NCBI GenBank assembly: GCA_948099385.1
Contig: CANUEZ040000113.1
Coordinates: 9,250,501 to 9,314,500, forward strand
DNA from: Fasciola hepatica
Taxonomy: Eukaryota > Platyhelminthes > Trematoda > Plagiorchiida > Fasciolidae
Length of the DNA: 64,000 nucleotides
Reading direction: 5' to 3'
Below the pieces are notes generated by a model that saw only the letters and a program-made list of their open reading frames with translations, was not told where the DNA came from and searched no databases. The translations under genes and the position numbers were made by a program. This document shows, piece after piece, positions 32,590 through 43,799 of the stretch. Positions within the stretch are counted from its first letter, which is position 1, and each line of letters starts with the position of its first letter.

Positions 32590-34290
32590 CCTTTAGTTGT
32601 AGAGAAAAAGGTGGAGATTAAATGTACAGGCGAAAACGGGTTAACGGTTCCGATGAAAAACTTCATCATTGTTTGTTAAAACACGAGCAAGGAAGGGAAC
32701 TACGGAAGTTCTGTACTGCGATAATTTCGAAGGATGTGGTCGAAACTTGGAACGAGTCAACCGGTGGGATTGGCTAAGATAAGTTCGCAATACAGTGGGT
32801 GTGAACAGTCAGTAATGTTCTTTTCGGCAAACTAAATAGATAGTGTGCTTACCGTGTAGGCTCAATATGAGGTCTCTTAGGGTTTACCAGAAACAAGACT
32901 AATGATGCACAGACCTCTACGAAGAGTGATGTAGTCCTTTTTCAACAAATCAGGAAAAATTACGGAGGAATTATATGGAATCATGGGGAATATACACTGG
33001 TGTACGAAGAAAGAAGTGACTCAAGTGAGTGAGCGATTATCCACACACAATGACGAACCTTGTTGTCCCATTAATGTTCCCATCACACTCAAGCAATGCT
33101 TCTGAGCATATGACTCTCGAATAAGATAAACCGTCCAGGGTCCTCATCACAAAGCGCCCAGATCATGTGGCCACAAAGCAAACTACACTTTATCACAGCA
33201 GTGCCTGTGTCTTGCAGTGGTCTTTTGTGACTGTATTTACAACTCTTTATACAGGTAGTCTGCATATATCGCATAAAAGTGAAACAAGTTGTATAGATTG
33301 GGAAAATCACTGCACTTACACAACTAAGATCACACAGTGAATGGTCAACAACGACGGAGGAAACGAAAGTAACAGGTACTGGCAAGTCAGTCTCTGTCCT
33401 CTTTGAATTGTCACGATCATGCGTCGCCTCAAGATCCTCATTCAACTGTTATTGGCATACATCATAGATCAGAAATAGTATGCACAATTGGTAACGCACA
33501 AATTAATTACGTTCGATTCACTACATATTGTCTTTTGCAACTGACAAATTAAACTATGGCACAGGTTGTTGGAAAGACGGTCACGTTTAGTCAACTCAGT
33601 GAAAATCGATGAACAAATTTGTGAGTCGGCAGTGCCAATGACAGCAATGTACAAAGATACCGAGAAATCAGTAAATCATCACTAGCACAGTAAGTTGAGA
33701 CGTGAGCAAAAGGCAAATGCTCATCATGTGCACACATACACACACACACACACGGTCTGCTGTCATTGTTGCACCTCTTTATCTCGCTAGTTGTTTCTCA
33801 AGTCCGTCTAATCTAATTTTGTTTCTTTAATTAGTAGGAGATTTTAACAATTGTACAGGTAGTACCGACTGTGATAAATACGAAAATTTACTCAGTATAT
33901 AGTTCGGGCTTCGTGAATTAATTAAAATATATCAAGCCATCGAGTAATGATACTAGCTCATTTAAAGTGTCCTCCTATTTACGTTCATTCTTTGCTGCTC
34001 CATGGATAATTGAATGTGTGACCTTGATTGCCAGGGTACAAGATTCTGAGCAAAGTAAGCTAAAAAATTAACAAGGGATAGAAATATAAATAAACTGATC
34101 AACAGGATCGCGTATTATCCTAGGTTATTTTCAGATGGGTTTACTATCCGAATATTTTAGTAGACGCCGTTTTGTGGGCCAATATATTTTTCGTGGTTTT
34201 GGCCATGTGAGACGGTTCAGAGAAGTTATTTCATTGTTTGGAGGGTTCACGACGTATGTGATTTAAAATTACTCTTAACGATGACTGCAA
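32590..34290. other. No recognisable feature except short CA repeat
   Basis: A minus frame of 118 codons at 33089-33445 has no known motif. A CA tract lies at about 33735-33753. I see no exon-like block. Confidence 0.4.
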
Positions 34291-34293
34291 AAT

Positions 34294-34900
34294 TTGCTGA
34301 AAATAGGAAATTCCAGTTCGCATCATTGGTACTTTGCGGGCGCTTCATTAATCGCTTATATTTTTATCACGATGGCGATGCAAAGGTCCGCTAAAACTAA
34401 ATTTTCTCGACACCTCCATAAAGAGGATCAAAGTAGGATTGCAAAGGCCTATAATTTTGAGTGTGTTTTGCCGTATCTTGCTCAGTGTTTTAACGCGAAT
34501 AGAAGCATCAGTTATCTGATAAATCACAGAAAAGTTACCCCAAGTACACATTTTAGAGGTAGAAGACCTAGAAAATCGAATGAATAGGACCATCATATGT
34601 GCATCGAGATTAAGGAACAGTTCCGGAAATCCCAATCCTCAATCCAGCGCGGAAAAATTCCCAGGCTTTCTCACTCCGTGATGGACGTAAGGTAGTGGAA
34701 ACTTTCAGTATGGCTAGTATCATGTGATGTGGAGGCTGCACTGCAAGCCCAACAAATGAGGGCACGTATTGATTTCATCAGACGATTCGAATTACGAGGC
34801 CTGTCGTTTTGGCGATTGGTTCGTTTCTCGTATGAGTGTTTGGTGTGATGAACCGTAGAAGGCTTAGAGAAATGTCATTTGATGTAGTAATTTCCTCCGC
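34294..34900 (+). pseudogene. Probable DDE-type (Tc1/IS630-like) transposase remnant
   Basis: The frame 34294-34587 has a helix-turn-helix-like part (HKEDQSRIAKAYN, YLAQCFNANRSISYLI) followed by FRGRRPRKSNE, a GRPRK-type hook. After a stop the frame continues with SSIQRGKIPRL, QQMRARIDFIRRFELRGLSFW, similar to the QQRxxYxxWFxxL...FW block before the first catalytic Asp of Tc1-like enzymes. The Asp itself is not visible. Assigned by this order only. Confidence 0.45.
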
Positions 34901-34909
34901 AAAATTATC

Positions 34910-36587
34910 CCGCCGAATGTCGATACATCGTACCACCCAACATTATTGATCTGGATAGGAATAAACCATGTTCAGTTTTGTTGGTAGATTTCAATTTAAG
35001 ACCCCTCAAATGTCGGGAAAATCTTCACCGTGATAACTAACAAAGCCCTCGAATTCAACGAAAAGAAGTCACCTGAATAAGTAATAGTTTCTCAGGATGA
35101 CGCTTTATGCTTTCTTTTACGAAAGGTTGTAAATAAAGTGATGCAGAACGATTTGTCTGTCCATTATTCATTGTTAGGCTTGTGAAACCATGCACAACCT
35201 CAAGGTTCAGTTCACACGGTTACCCCTTCTGAAGAGATCAGTCAAAAAGCTACCTACACACTGGCCATTGGAATCAAAAGTGCAACATGCGATGGTGCAT
35301 GATATAAAGAATTACTTAAACACCAACATATTGGACTCTATCCCAATGAAACCGTGAAAAATCCTGAAGAATAAAAGCAGACTAAATGTTTATACCGTGT
35401 ACAAACATTGTGTTCCGAATAATGTTTGGATTAATTCAATGTAAAAAATCTTGTTCCATTTTCCCTCAGAGGCTCATATTCCGTCGTGGTTGCGGCCGAG
35501 TGGTACTGGAAAAAATATGGTTTCGTCTGCATTTTCATTGCAGTTATTCACCGCATACAAATAGACCACAAGGGTTACTGTCCTACAACCTCGCCACTAC
35601 TTGCTAGTTATAGTACATAAAGAATTACGCGGTTCTGCAATAATGCTGCCATGTACGAGTACAAAATGTGCTTATCAAAAACCCGTGTACATCAATTTCA
35701 GCAACACCTATTTAGTAGTTCATCATGCAGTAATATGTTCAACTCACCATTGCAAATCCGATGAGGCAGTGGACGGCTGTTTTATCTGGTTATTTGTTGG
35801 CAGTCATCAGTGCCGACAACAAACTGGTACTCCTCGAATCCCATGGCCTACATTTCTCTGTTTCACTATTCGCATGGCTCTCATTGGTTCCCTTCACATC
35901 AATAGCAAACCATATAGCGTTTCCATCGTTGACTTTAGATGTGAAAAACTATACAGCAATAATGCGGCTAAATGCGTTCAGTCTGAGTATGTATACGATA
36001 GTTCTCATTCTCTAAATTAGTCCCTTCCACGGTCACGTCAACAAATACACCGAAGTAATACCGTACTTGGCTCGCCAAAATTCCGTTGAACAAGAGAGCA
36101 TGAAAAATCAGTGGTGACTCATTGTTCACATTTTTAGAGCAGGGCAAAATCTGCATCCGAAAACAATTGTCACATACTTTGAATGACCTTAAACCGTGTG
36201 TGCAAGGAAGGCAAAGAACTGGGGACAACTAATCTGTTGTTTGTGAAGTGATTGATGATGCCTTCCCAAAGCTGAATTCACCGGTGCTCTGAAGCACGCA
36301 TACGAACCGAGAAGTTGCTTATTCGGTGCTGTCATCAAACTTGCGATATTCCTTAGGCATTGGTGGCACATTTGTGCATAGTTGTGCCACACAATTTAAT
36401 GATCATCAGTTTAGGGTGCTGGTTGTTTTCCCTGTAATCGTGATTTTCCGTATTTTGCTTTCTGCGGGACCACACATTGTGTATTTCTATAGTACTGTAA
36501 GTGCACTTCCTCAGGAGCATTTTTTTCAGTGTGTCCGTCAAACTCTGTTCCCATTTTTTCTTCATTATTTTGTTGTATTTTATTCAG
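34910..36587. other. Intron sequence with unrecognised frames
   Basis: Two frames over 35601-36020 are open for up to 139 codons. One (35761-36015) looks hydrophobic like a membrane protein but matches nothing I know. The other is not related to the DHHC Cys-rich domain despite a THHC string near 35745. Confidence 0.35.
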
Positions 36588-36684
36588 GATATGTGTCAGG
36601 TGCGTGCGCAAAATGGATCATCATTGCCCCTGGATAAACAACTGTGTTGGAGAGGCTAATCAAAAATATTTCGTCTTATTCACG
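36588..36684 (+). CDS. ZDHHC3/7: ZDHHC3/7-like palmitoyltransferase, DHHC core exon
   Basis: The 97 bp exon lies between TTTTATTCAG and GTATGG. It starts with one base of a split codon and then encodes 32 residues: [20 protein letters not shown] followed by [12 protein letters not shown]. The Cys of DHHC is the acyl acceptor, the His pair supports it, and the other Cys residues bind zinc. All of these in this half of the domain are intact. The first half of the Cys-rich domain must be in an unseen upstream exon. The [16 protein letters not shown] end is characteristic of the ZDHHC3/7 subgroup. Confidence 0.95.
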
Positions 36685-36689
36685 GTATG

Positions 36690-37800
36690 GATTTTAGTGT
36701 TTTAGCGTATGTGTTTACCTGCATGTTATTTTATCAGTAACACACTTCCAACGATCGAATTGATCATCCGACACATCAAGACTGAGGTCAGCGGAATATT
36801 GTTGCTCTTTTAAGCTAACCTGCTCTCGAAGTTCATCAGTAAAAATGCTAGCTACTAGCTACCATCACATTCGGTGATATTAGCAATGAAATTTATGCGT
36901 TAAAATTAAAAGCATTGCTGCTCTTGAATCAGCATTCGCAATCGCTCTCCGCCTGAGCATTGCCAATTCAAATTTACTGACTTATTTACTACGGTGGGCT
37001 TTGTTCAACTATGGATACAAAAACATGAATACGCCGAAAAACCTCCAAAGGTCAAATTAAGGTTCCGGCAAACAGATCTTTGTTCTTTATTTCTATGCGT
37101 GCCGTACTCAGCTCTACTTCAGTTATGTTGAAAATCTACTGAGTAGACACAACTGGCAGCTAACAAATAGTCCACGTACTCTGGTACGAGTCATCCATTC
37201 ACTGTCATCTCATCCAGCTCTCTGTCGCACCTGCTGCTGAATCTTTTTACCGAATGCACCGATTATCCTTACGAGTGCAGTTGTACGTTTGTGGTTTTTG
37301 ACTGTGCCTCTTTCGACCTGTGCTCACGTATGAATATGGCATAACAAGAACCAGATATCCATTTCCGTCGCCACCGAACGAATCATATTTCTATGGAATG
37401 TGTTTACAAGGAATGTTTTACAGTTGACGTTAGATAACTTGATTTGTCCAACATTCTCTTCTGTTCCTGTACTTGATTGTTTTTTCCATTTCTTTTTACG
37501 CTGTTCCCCCCCCCCCCTCTCGTTCGCCTCGTCTTCATCACCTGTGTGTAGCTCTACGTTTGCTCTCAGTCGTTGTTTGCCTTGTATATTTGTCTTCATT
37601 TTGTCATCCAATGCGCAGCTTCCGACTTTGAACGTGAGTTACGGTGTGTATTTGAGTCTTATCTAACCTGTTTTTGCGAATAATAATGTTTATGTAGATT
37701 CCATTATGAATCAAATTCGTCTCTTTCCATTGAACACAGAAATGCCCGCACACGAATCTTTCGGTGAAATCAAACAAATAATAATCGCATATATCTTACA
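36690..37800. other. Intron sequence; exon with TM3 expected hereabouts
   Basis: No block like the family's FTxYxxxxSxHAL was found. A C-rich tract is at about 37505-37519. The minus frame 37324-37611 is a charged chance-like frame. Confidence 0.4.
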
Positions 37801-37839
37801 ATTACTTGCGACTGATGTGTGGGATTGGTGATACTTTGT

Positions 37840-38055
37840 TGGCTGACTGTCCTTTGGACTCCACCTTTTGCGCACAAGTCTCCGGTCATCCGACTAGCCC
37901 TGCACCCGAATCACCAGACTCGAGCTTTGCTCTTGTCAGAGCCCATCACTAGCGCATATCTTCCGCCACACCCGAGATTTGAACCCGGATGTTTTCCCCT
38001 CGAAGGCGTGTGTGTCACCGCTGGTTTGGTGGGAGGCACAGTGTCTCCCTTCGAA
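37840..38055 (-). mobile_element. tRNA-derived SINE, copy 2
   Basis: Matches the SINE at 24885-25160 in the same orientation, with the B box complement GATTTGAACCCGG at about 37977-37989 and the tail GGTCATCCGACTAGCCCTGCA. It stands head to head with copy 3, which starts within a few bases. Confidence 0.75.
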
Positions 38056-38059
38056 AGTG

Positions 38060-38335
38060 TCGGGCATTTCTGACTGACACAGAAGACGATATCTGAACAA
38101 AATTAACGCGATGATTCGAATCAGCCCGGACGGGAGAAGAGCGACGCAGTGGTAACATGTTTTCGAGTTAAAAAATCCCGGGTTCAAATCCCGGATGCGG
38201 CGAGGGATATGTACCACTGATGAGCCCTAACAAGGGCGAAACTTGAATCTGGTGCTTCCGGGTGCAGGGTTGGTCGGATGACCTGAGGTTTGTGTGTGAC
38301 AGGTGAAGTCCCGAAGGACAGCCAGCCTACAAAAT
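38060..38335 (+). mobile_element. tRNA-derived SINE, copy 3
   Basis: Plus-strand copy with A-box-like GACGCAGTGGTAACATG near 38140, B box GGTTCAAATCC at 38181-38191 inside the stem ATCCCGG/CCGGAT, and the tail through CCGGGTGCAGGGTTGGTCGG. It is the best preserved copy. RNA polymerase III would be the expected transcription system. Confidence 0.85.
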
Positions 38336-38699
38336 AAATGGTAATCATTTCTTTTTTCCAAACCCCAAACCTTTACAAGAATTCGTTTTCTGGTGAAAAT
38401 CTTAGTGACGTCGTGAACTGAGTAAGATAAGTCCCATATTCACTGGTATCACTTGACACTTAAGGTTGTCGGAGATTACAAGAGTATGCCATGTAGGGAC
38501 TTTATACACTCCTTGGGGTGGATACGGAAAACTCGTTTACTTGGTGGCCCAAAGATGTTGGACGAAAGGACTATATTTCCCGACCAGTGGTTCTCTGATA
38601 TTCGTATAATATTATTCATCGTTCAGTTTCAACGCTCAACTCACCATTAAAAATCATGAGAACACTGCAGTTGTTTACTCTTTTTTGGGAATCAGCAGC

Positions 38700-38800
38700 A
38701 GTGTACATTCACTGAGCCCTAACAGGGACTCGAACCCGAAGTGAACGACTGTGAGTCGAACACATGACCACCAGGCTATCTGGGGTGGTTCTCAGCGGTT
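38700..38800 (-). repeat. tRNA-like SINE head of a second type
   Basis: On the minus strand, ATAGCCTGGTGGTCATG (A box) and GGGTTCGAGTCCC (B box, complement at about 38723-38735) are about 35 bp apart, as in a tRNA. The following CTGTTAGGGCTCAGTG resembles the GAGCCCTAACAAGGGC part of the other SINE family, so they may share a body. Confidence 0.6.
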
Positions 38801-38989
38801 TTGCTGAACATATACGCTGCGTGATGTAGCACTTCCTGGCTTTAAACGGTAATAACTCGGTTCCCGCACAACAATCGGCCCATTGTGGTGGGTGACTTCT
38901 CTGCAGTAAGGGCCTAAGTACAACAAAGGATTTCCGTTATGAGCAACCTGCAGAACTTGGCTACTGTATCCACATGAGTAGTAAGTCAT

Positions 38990-40530
38990 TTAATTAGCAT
39001 GATATGATTCACTATGTGCAGTTTTAACGCTCAACTCACTTTAGCCTAGACTGTGTATTCATCACCTGAGATCGCAAGTTCAAATTTACGCGTGGGGTCC
39101 ACGAGGACATAGGTTAATCAAGACATGATGTTATCGTTGGAAAGGCTGTCAGTGAACTTTCTGATGTCATCAGTTTGAGTATCAGGTATTTACGCAAACA
39201 GTCTGTTTTAAGGAGCTAAGAAAAAGTGACTAACGGCACACAGTGATCGCAACAAATGCGTAGTCCATCGGAATCAGATCTTAGCTTTTTGGTTTCAACT
39301 GACAAAGTTCACAACCTTTGCGGATATTCGCTGTATACCTCCGACAATCAGAAAACTAACGGAAGCTTTCAGTTATATGTAAATGTTCAGTATTCAATAA
39401 CACAACGTTGTCGCGTAAGTCTGTGATCCGGCGGAGTTTCCTTTACCGCGGGTAAGACGGCTTTACAATCAAATACACAGGTTGATTCTGGTGATCAAAC
39501 TTGATCATAGTAAGCTAGCACACAATCGTAGAGATTGCGCTAACAGGTTTGTCGGAATGCGTCAGCATCTCTGTCCGAAGTTGCACTTTCGAGGTCACGA
39601 TGCGTAAATACCGCTGTCGTTGGTCTTCGTTTAAAGGAGACAAAATGGCCTCTTTTTCTGCTGACAGAGGAAAAACTCGAAAAATAGGTACTGCTATCGC
39701 TGTCAGTAGCGAAAATGAAAATACGAAGTCACCATGGTGTGTTCTCGGTAATAGACGCGATGCACAGTCGGCCCAGTAATTCCGGTATTGGTTCATATCG
39801 GTCGAATTCCAGTTCTTACTACTGAAGCAGTTGTCAGTAGCAAAGAACCCAATAGCAGCCATGGGTTAGGGGAGGATTCCAATGAAACGTGCCCGTGATC
39901 GGAGGACCAGTGACACCATTGTTTACTATTTTTGGCTGCCACGAACGTCTTTTAAATGGATGAACAGATGTACCGAGAGGCCCATACCGTCGTGGTGGTT
40001 TACGATGTTTGTGGATTTGTTTCCTACTTCAATTCAGTTGGTTGCATTTGACCCGGGAGCCAACTGACTGTTTATATGGTAACAGTATCTCATCTGCAAT
40101 TAATTAAGTTCATATTTCGGCGATTACTGTGCTACACACTGATATTTTCGTCCCCATCCACTAACCTCGAATTTTATTCGGCATTTCCTGTTCGGTTCCA
40201 TGGTTCTGCTTTGCAAAACGTAATCGGACTGGCAATTGTGCCGGTTAATCACACTTTAGATTATTCGAGAGATGCGAAATCGATGTGAAACCCCGTCATA
40301 TAAATGAGATCTTCGCAATCTCTTGCCTAGTTATGGTGGTTATCACTTGAGAGAATACGTGAATAAATCACTTGAGTTTACGTGACGAATGTCCCATCAG
40401 TCTATCGTCATCGGAGTTCTGTAATGACCGGTCGCTAATCTGTTATTGAGTGATTTATCATACAACGTTGGTTCTATCATCATCATCCTTGAGGATCCAC
40501 GGAATCACTTTATATCTGTCCCATTTATTA
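38990..40530. other. No recognisable feature
   Basis: Intron sequence. Minus frame 39515-39862 (115 codons) has no motif known to me. Confidence 0.4.
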
Positions 40531-40537
40531 GCAGAAT

Positions 40538-40711
40538 GTAATATTGGCACGAGGAGCTTGATTCTTATATAATGGAAAATCCAGTTGCATTTTTCACATC
40601 CAAAAGTCCAACGCTGCCAGCTGGAGTCGAACCGGTGACACCCCGCTTACCGGGCCGATGCAATTGGTTTTTCCATTAAATAAGATTCAGGCTCCTCGTG
40701 CCAGTAATATA
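40538..40711 (-). mobile_element. Small foldback element with tRNA-like centre
   Basis: Arms 40538-40576 and 40671-40711 are inverted repeats (GGCACGAGGAGCTTGATTCT against its complement with a few changes). The ~95 bp between them carries, on the minus strand, CGGCCCGGTAAGC and GGTTCGACTCC (complement at about 40624-40634), which look like polymerase III A and B boxes. Either a non-autonomous element of foldback type with a captured tRNA-like head or a SINE inserted in a MITE. Confidence 0.6.
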
Positions 40712-40719
40712 TTCTATGA

Positions 40720-41450
40720 ATATATTTCAATGTCCATTGGCTCACGTTCAGCCGCAGACTGTTCGTCCCATTGGGAAGTGACCGACGAGGCTGGCCCGGT
40801 GAATAAAGCCAGGACATTTTCTGTATCTTATAGGAACAGGGGTTTGCGCATCATCGGATATTCACTTGCGTTATTCATAACCGACTGTCTCATTTCTGTT
40901 GAGACACATTGATAGGACATTCCCAGCAATCAGCTTTCTCGATGACTCGAATCCGAAAGTCTAATAAATGTATGGTTAGTCAACTGGGGCGACCCCAAAC
41001 AATTTGTCTTACGTGGACTATTCATCCTATAGCATGGTATCCGTCCTTGTTGTTGCTCCAAATCTTTCCGGTCATTCCCCACTTGTGCAGTTGACGTTGT
41101 TGATTTTGGAATGTGCCCTTCCCCTCTTTGCGTTCATGCATACGCGTGAATAAAAATAGCCACTGAAAGTGGTCTTTGACTCAGACGATCGCAAAGTTTT
41201 CAGGCACCACTTGTTGAGAAGTATGCAGGACTGGGTTGATCTAACACCAAATCTCGTAGGTCGGAGGTGACCAATTTGGACAACTGCTTCACGTCCGGGG
41301 CATAATATTGAACACAGTTACCTCATATATACAAAAGATCCATTTGTCTTTTTCTAGTCCACGTGACGTCCGTTTGTCCATCAGGTGTCGGCTTTAAACT
41401 ACGATAATTAAGACAGTTCTTTTATGCTACTCATAAATGTGGCCGTTACG
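40720..41450. other. No recognisable feature
   Basis: Short frames only. No exon-like block for the missing TM3 part was found. Confidence 0.4.
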
Positions 41451-41459
41451 GGTTCGAGA

Positions 41460-41960
41460 TACGCAAAGACCGTCAGTGTCTTAGTAACGTCACTCAAATC
41501 TAGTGGTAACATCGTTTCGATGATTCTGAGGTTAGGCGTACGGTATTTGAACCTGAGATCAGCCACTAGAGCAAGCATTTAACCTAAACAATTTACGTTG
41601 ATGAGATATGGAACACGTGCCCGCAAATAAACACCCTCGGTATACACTATTTTACGTTGTCCTCTGAGGCGGATATTAGTTGAAGAATGGATTTAGGAGG
41701 TATGAAAAACTCTAACTGATGTGCTTGGGGGTGTACGACGTTATCTTCGAGGTTCGCCTGGTGGACGGTTGGAGGCATTAAGTGGCATGGCTAGGTGTTG
41801 TGGTTGCTGGCGTAGTTACATTCGCAAACCACGTGATTTTCGCAGACAACTTTATTTTCTGTTTCTTTTCTCTTCTTGCTTTGATTTACTTAACTTCAAA
41901 ACGGATGATACTACGACTAAGTGCAAAGTCCGCCGGTAAATGAAAAAACCTAACGAATAT
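41460..41960 (+). mobile_element. LINE family B 3' end, decayed
   Basis: GATTCTGAGGTTAGGCGTACGG at 41521 onward parallels the copies at 13960 and 57735. From about 41700 the sequence follows the family end (ATTAAGTGGCATGGCTAGGTGTTG, then TTGCTGGCGTAGTTACATTCG). It ends within 150 bp of the next DHHC exon. No open frame remains. Confidence 0.65.
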
Positions 41961-42100
41961 AAAGACAGTTGTCATCTTAAACATACCGTTCGCCACAGAT
42001 TCCGTTTGAAAAATATCGAACAAAATGTTTGTCACAAAATAAAGAAAATATGATTGTTTTAGTTTTACCGCTACGCCCGCTTTTCCTCTATTTCGTACAG

Positions 42101-42273
42101 AATGTGATATAAACCCGGACAACACTGGACTGACATCGTTTTTTGCTTTGCCAATCAGTCCATTTGCAGCAGGGGCTTTCATCATCGGTCTGGCCTTTGA
42201 AGGAGTAGTATTCGGTCTCTTCACTGTGATCATGTGCATCGGCCAGATCTATAGTATTGCGGATGATGAAACG
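42101..42273 (+). CDS. ZDHHC3/7: ZDHHC3/7-like palmitoyltransferase, TM4 exon
   Basis: The exon lies between TTTCGTACAG and GTAAGT. After two bases of a split codon it encodes CDINPDNTGLTSFF, then a long hydrophobic stretch FAAGAFIIGLAFEGVVFGLF continuing TVIMCIGQIYSI, which is TM4, and ends ADDET. Joined to the next exon this gives DETGIES, the position of the family's TTxE-type motif just after TM4. The FEGxxFxxFT string is as in ZDHHC3/7. Confidence 0.92.
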
Positions 42274-42330
42274 GTAAGTCAGGATCGATCAGCCATTTGA
42301 TTATTTAACTTTCACGAGGTTTTTCATCAC

Positions 42331-42545
42331 ACGCTTACGCATGAGTGCCGTGGAGTTAGCCTATCGCGCAACCTCAAAGACCCACTATCCTAACACGGAT
42401 AACCGGTAACCTGATCCTGAGATTTGGAGTGGACAACCACATAAGGTACCAATAGGTCAGGTATGGTAGCGAGCCAGGAGACAGCGGATCACTGTCTGGC
42501 AGTTATGTGACCAATTGCGACGGGACCCAAATATCTTACTTGCAC
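42331..42545 (+). repeat. Repeat R1, copy 2
   Basis: Same orientation and order of landmarks as 105-246 (GCATGAGTGCCGTGGA, GAGATTTGGAGTGG, AACCACATAAGGTAC). Located 58 bp after the TM4 exon, inside the intron. Confidence 0.55.
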
Positions 42546-42751
42546 GGTGATAGACGTTTATAGCGCTCGATCACCACCGGTCACGAGGTGACAGGTTTGG
42601 CTGCCATCATCTGCGATTTTTGCAAGGATGCGTACTTCCCGGCCACAGCCGTACTAACCTTCACTTTCCAAATTTATTGATCACGCGACTTGGCCGTCAG
42701 TCCGATCGAGAAGGCTAAGAAGAGGAATCTTTTTTGTATATCACGTGCTAA

Positions 42752-42752
<1 letters not shown>

Positions 42753-42797
<45 letters not shown>
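42753..42797. repeat. (CA)n microsatellite
   Basis: About 22 CA units. Confidence 0.97.
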
Positions 42798-42800
<3 letters not shown>

Positions 42801-43799
42801 GGAGCGAATTAGTCTGGTCACCGATCTTACCCGCATATCATTGACACATCTTGGTATCACGTTACCGTGTTGTGCACGCATGCACAATCACACATACCAT
42901 CTCATCCAGGTTGATGCATCCTATTTCATGTGTACTTTCAAATAATTATCCAACGGATATACACCTATTCTGATTAGTTGATTATCGAATCACTTTTTTC
43001 ATGTGAAATGGTACATTTGATCTGCGGACTGATTCCGCATACACACACCAGGAATGTGACAAAGGATGCACACTTTGACCAGTCCAAAATTATCTACGTT
43101 TCGTTTGAACTGGTGCTGAACTCGGAATTTTGGCGGGGGACAAACGATGCGGAAATCCTCTGATTGTGATTGCGTTGCTTGTCTTCATACGCTAAAGTCT
43201 CAGATTCCCGGTACGTGCGCATCGGTGTGACATGCGTACCAATCACGAATGCCAATCACGCACAGTCGTTTAACACGTACATTAGGCTTTCATAATCAGA
43301 AGAACAGATCTTGTCGAAATTTACGACCGCACAATAAATAGGAATGAACCATCGAAGCATGATGAAGCTTACATACATGATACAACTCGTTCGAAACCCA
43401 ACCTGCTCATTAGGGAGGAGAGGGAGTGAAACTAAGAATAAACAGAGGACATCAAGATGCCACAACACGAATACAGTAGCAGTCCGAATAGGTTGCCAGT
43501 TCTCTGGCTAGACGACACAGTATTCAAAGCGAAATAGTTATTTCCGTAAAGCGTACGTTTCTTCCAATTGAGATCACATCCCTGTCAGCGTTTTTTCAAT
43601 TTATAGGCTGCCAGCTCATCCGATTGGTTGGTTTTTAAGGCACTGGGTCCCCGTTATGCTAACTTTTTCACCTTAACTTCACTGTGTACTGCCAGAAGAT
43701 GAGTCAGCCCCGTGGATATCGCGGATCATCGCCGATCATGCGCGGTGGTTGGATGCGAACTCAGCGCCCACCGAGAGGGAGTTCTGTCTTGTTAATGCC

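Noticed and set aside
33628..33690. String SAVPMTA after an AG, as a candidate for the missing DHHC exon after DP
   Set aside because: Only AVP agrees with the family. The frame closes before any CxxC or HHC and there is no donor in phase.
36326..36637. 103-codon plus frame overlapping the DHHC core exon
   Set aside because: It is in a different frame from the conserved MDHHCPW reading and has no family similarity.
38140..38215. Possible functional tRNA gene from the good T-arm and B box
   Set aside because: The acceptor stem cannot be paired, the anticodon arm is not evident and near-identical blocks with long tails occur at 24.9 and 37.9 kb, so this is a SINE.
40658..40912. 84-codon frame next to the tRNA-like foldback
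   Set aside because: It begins inside the right arm, has no motif and no second copy; judged to be chance.
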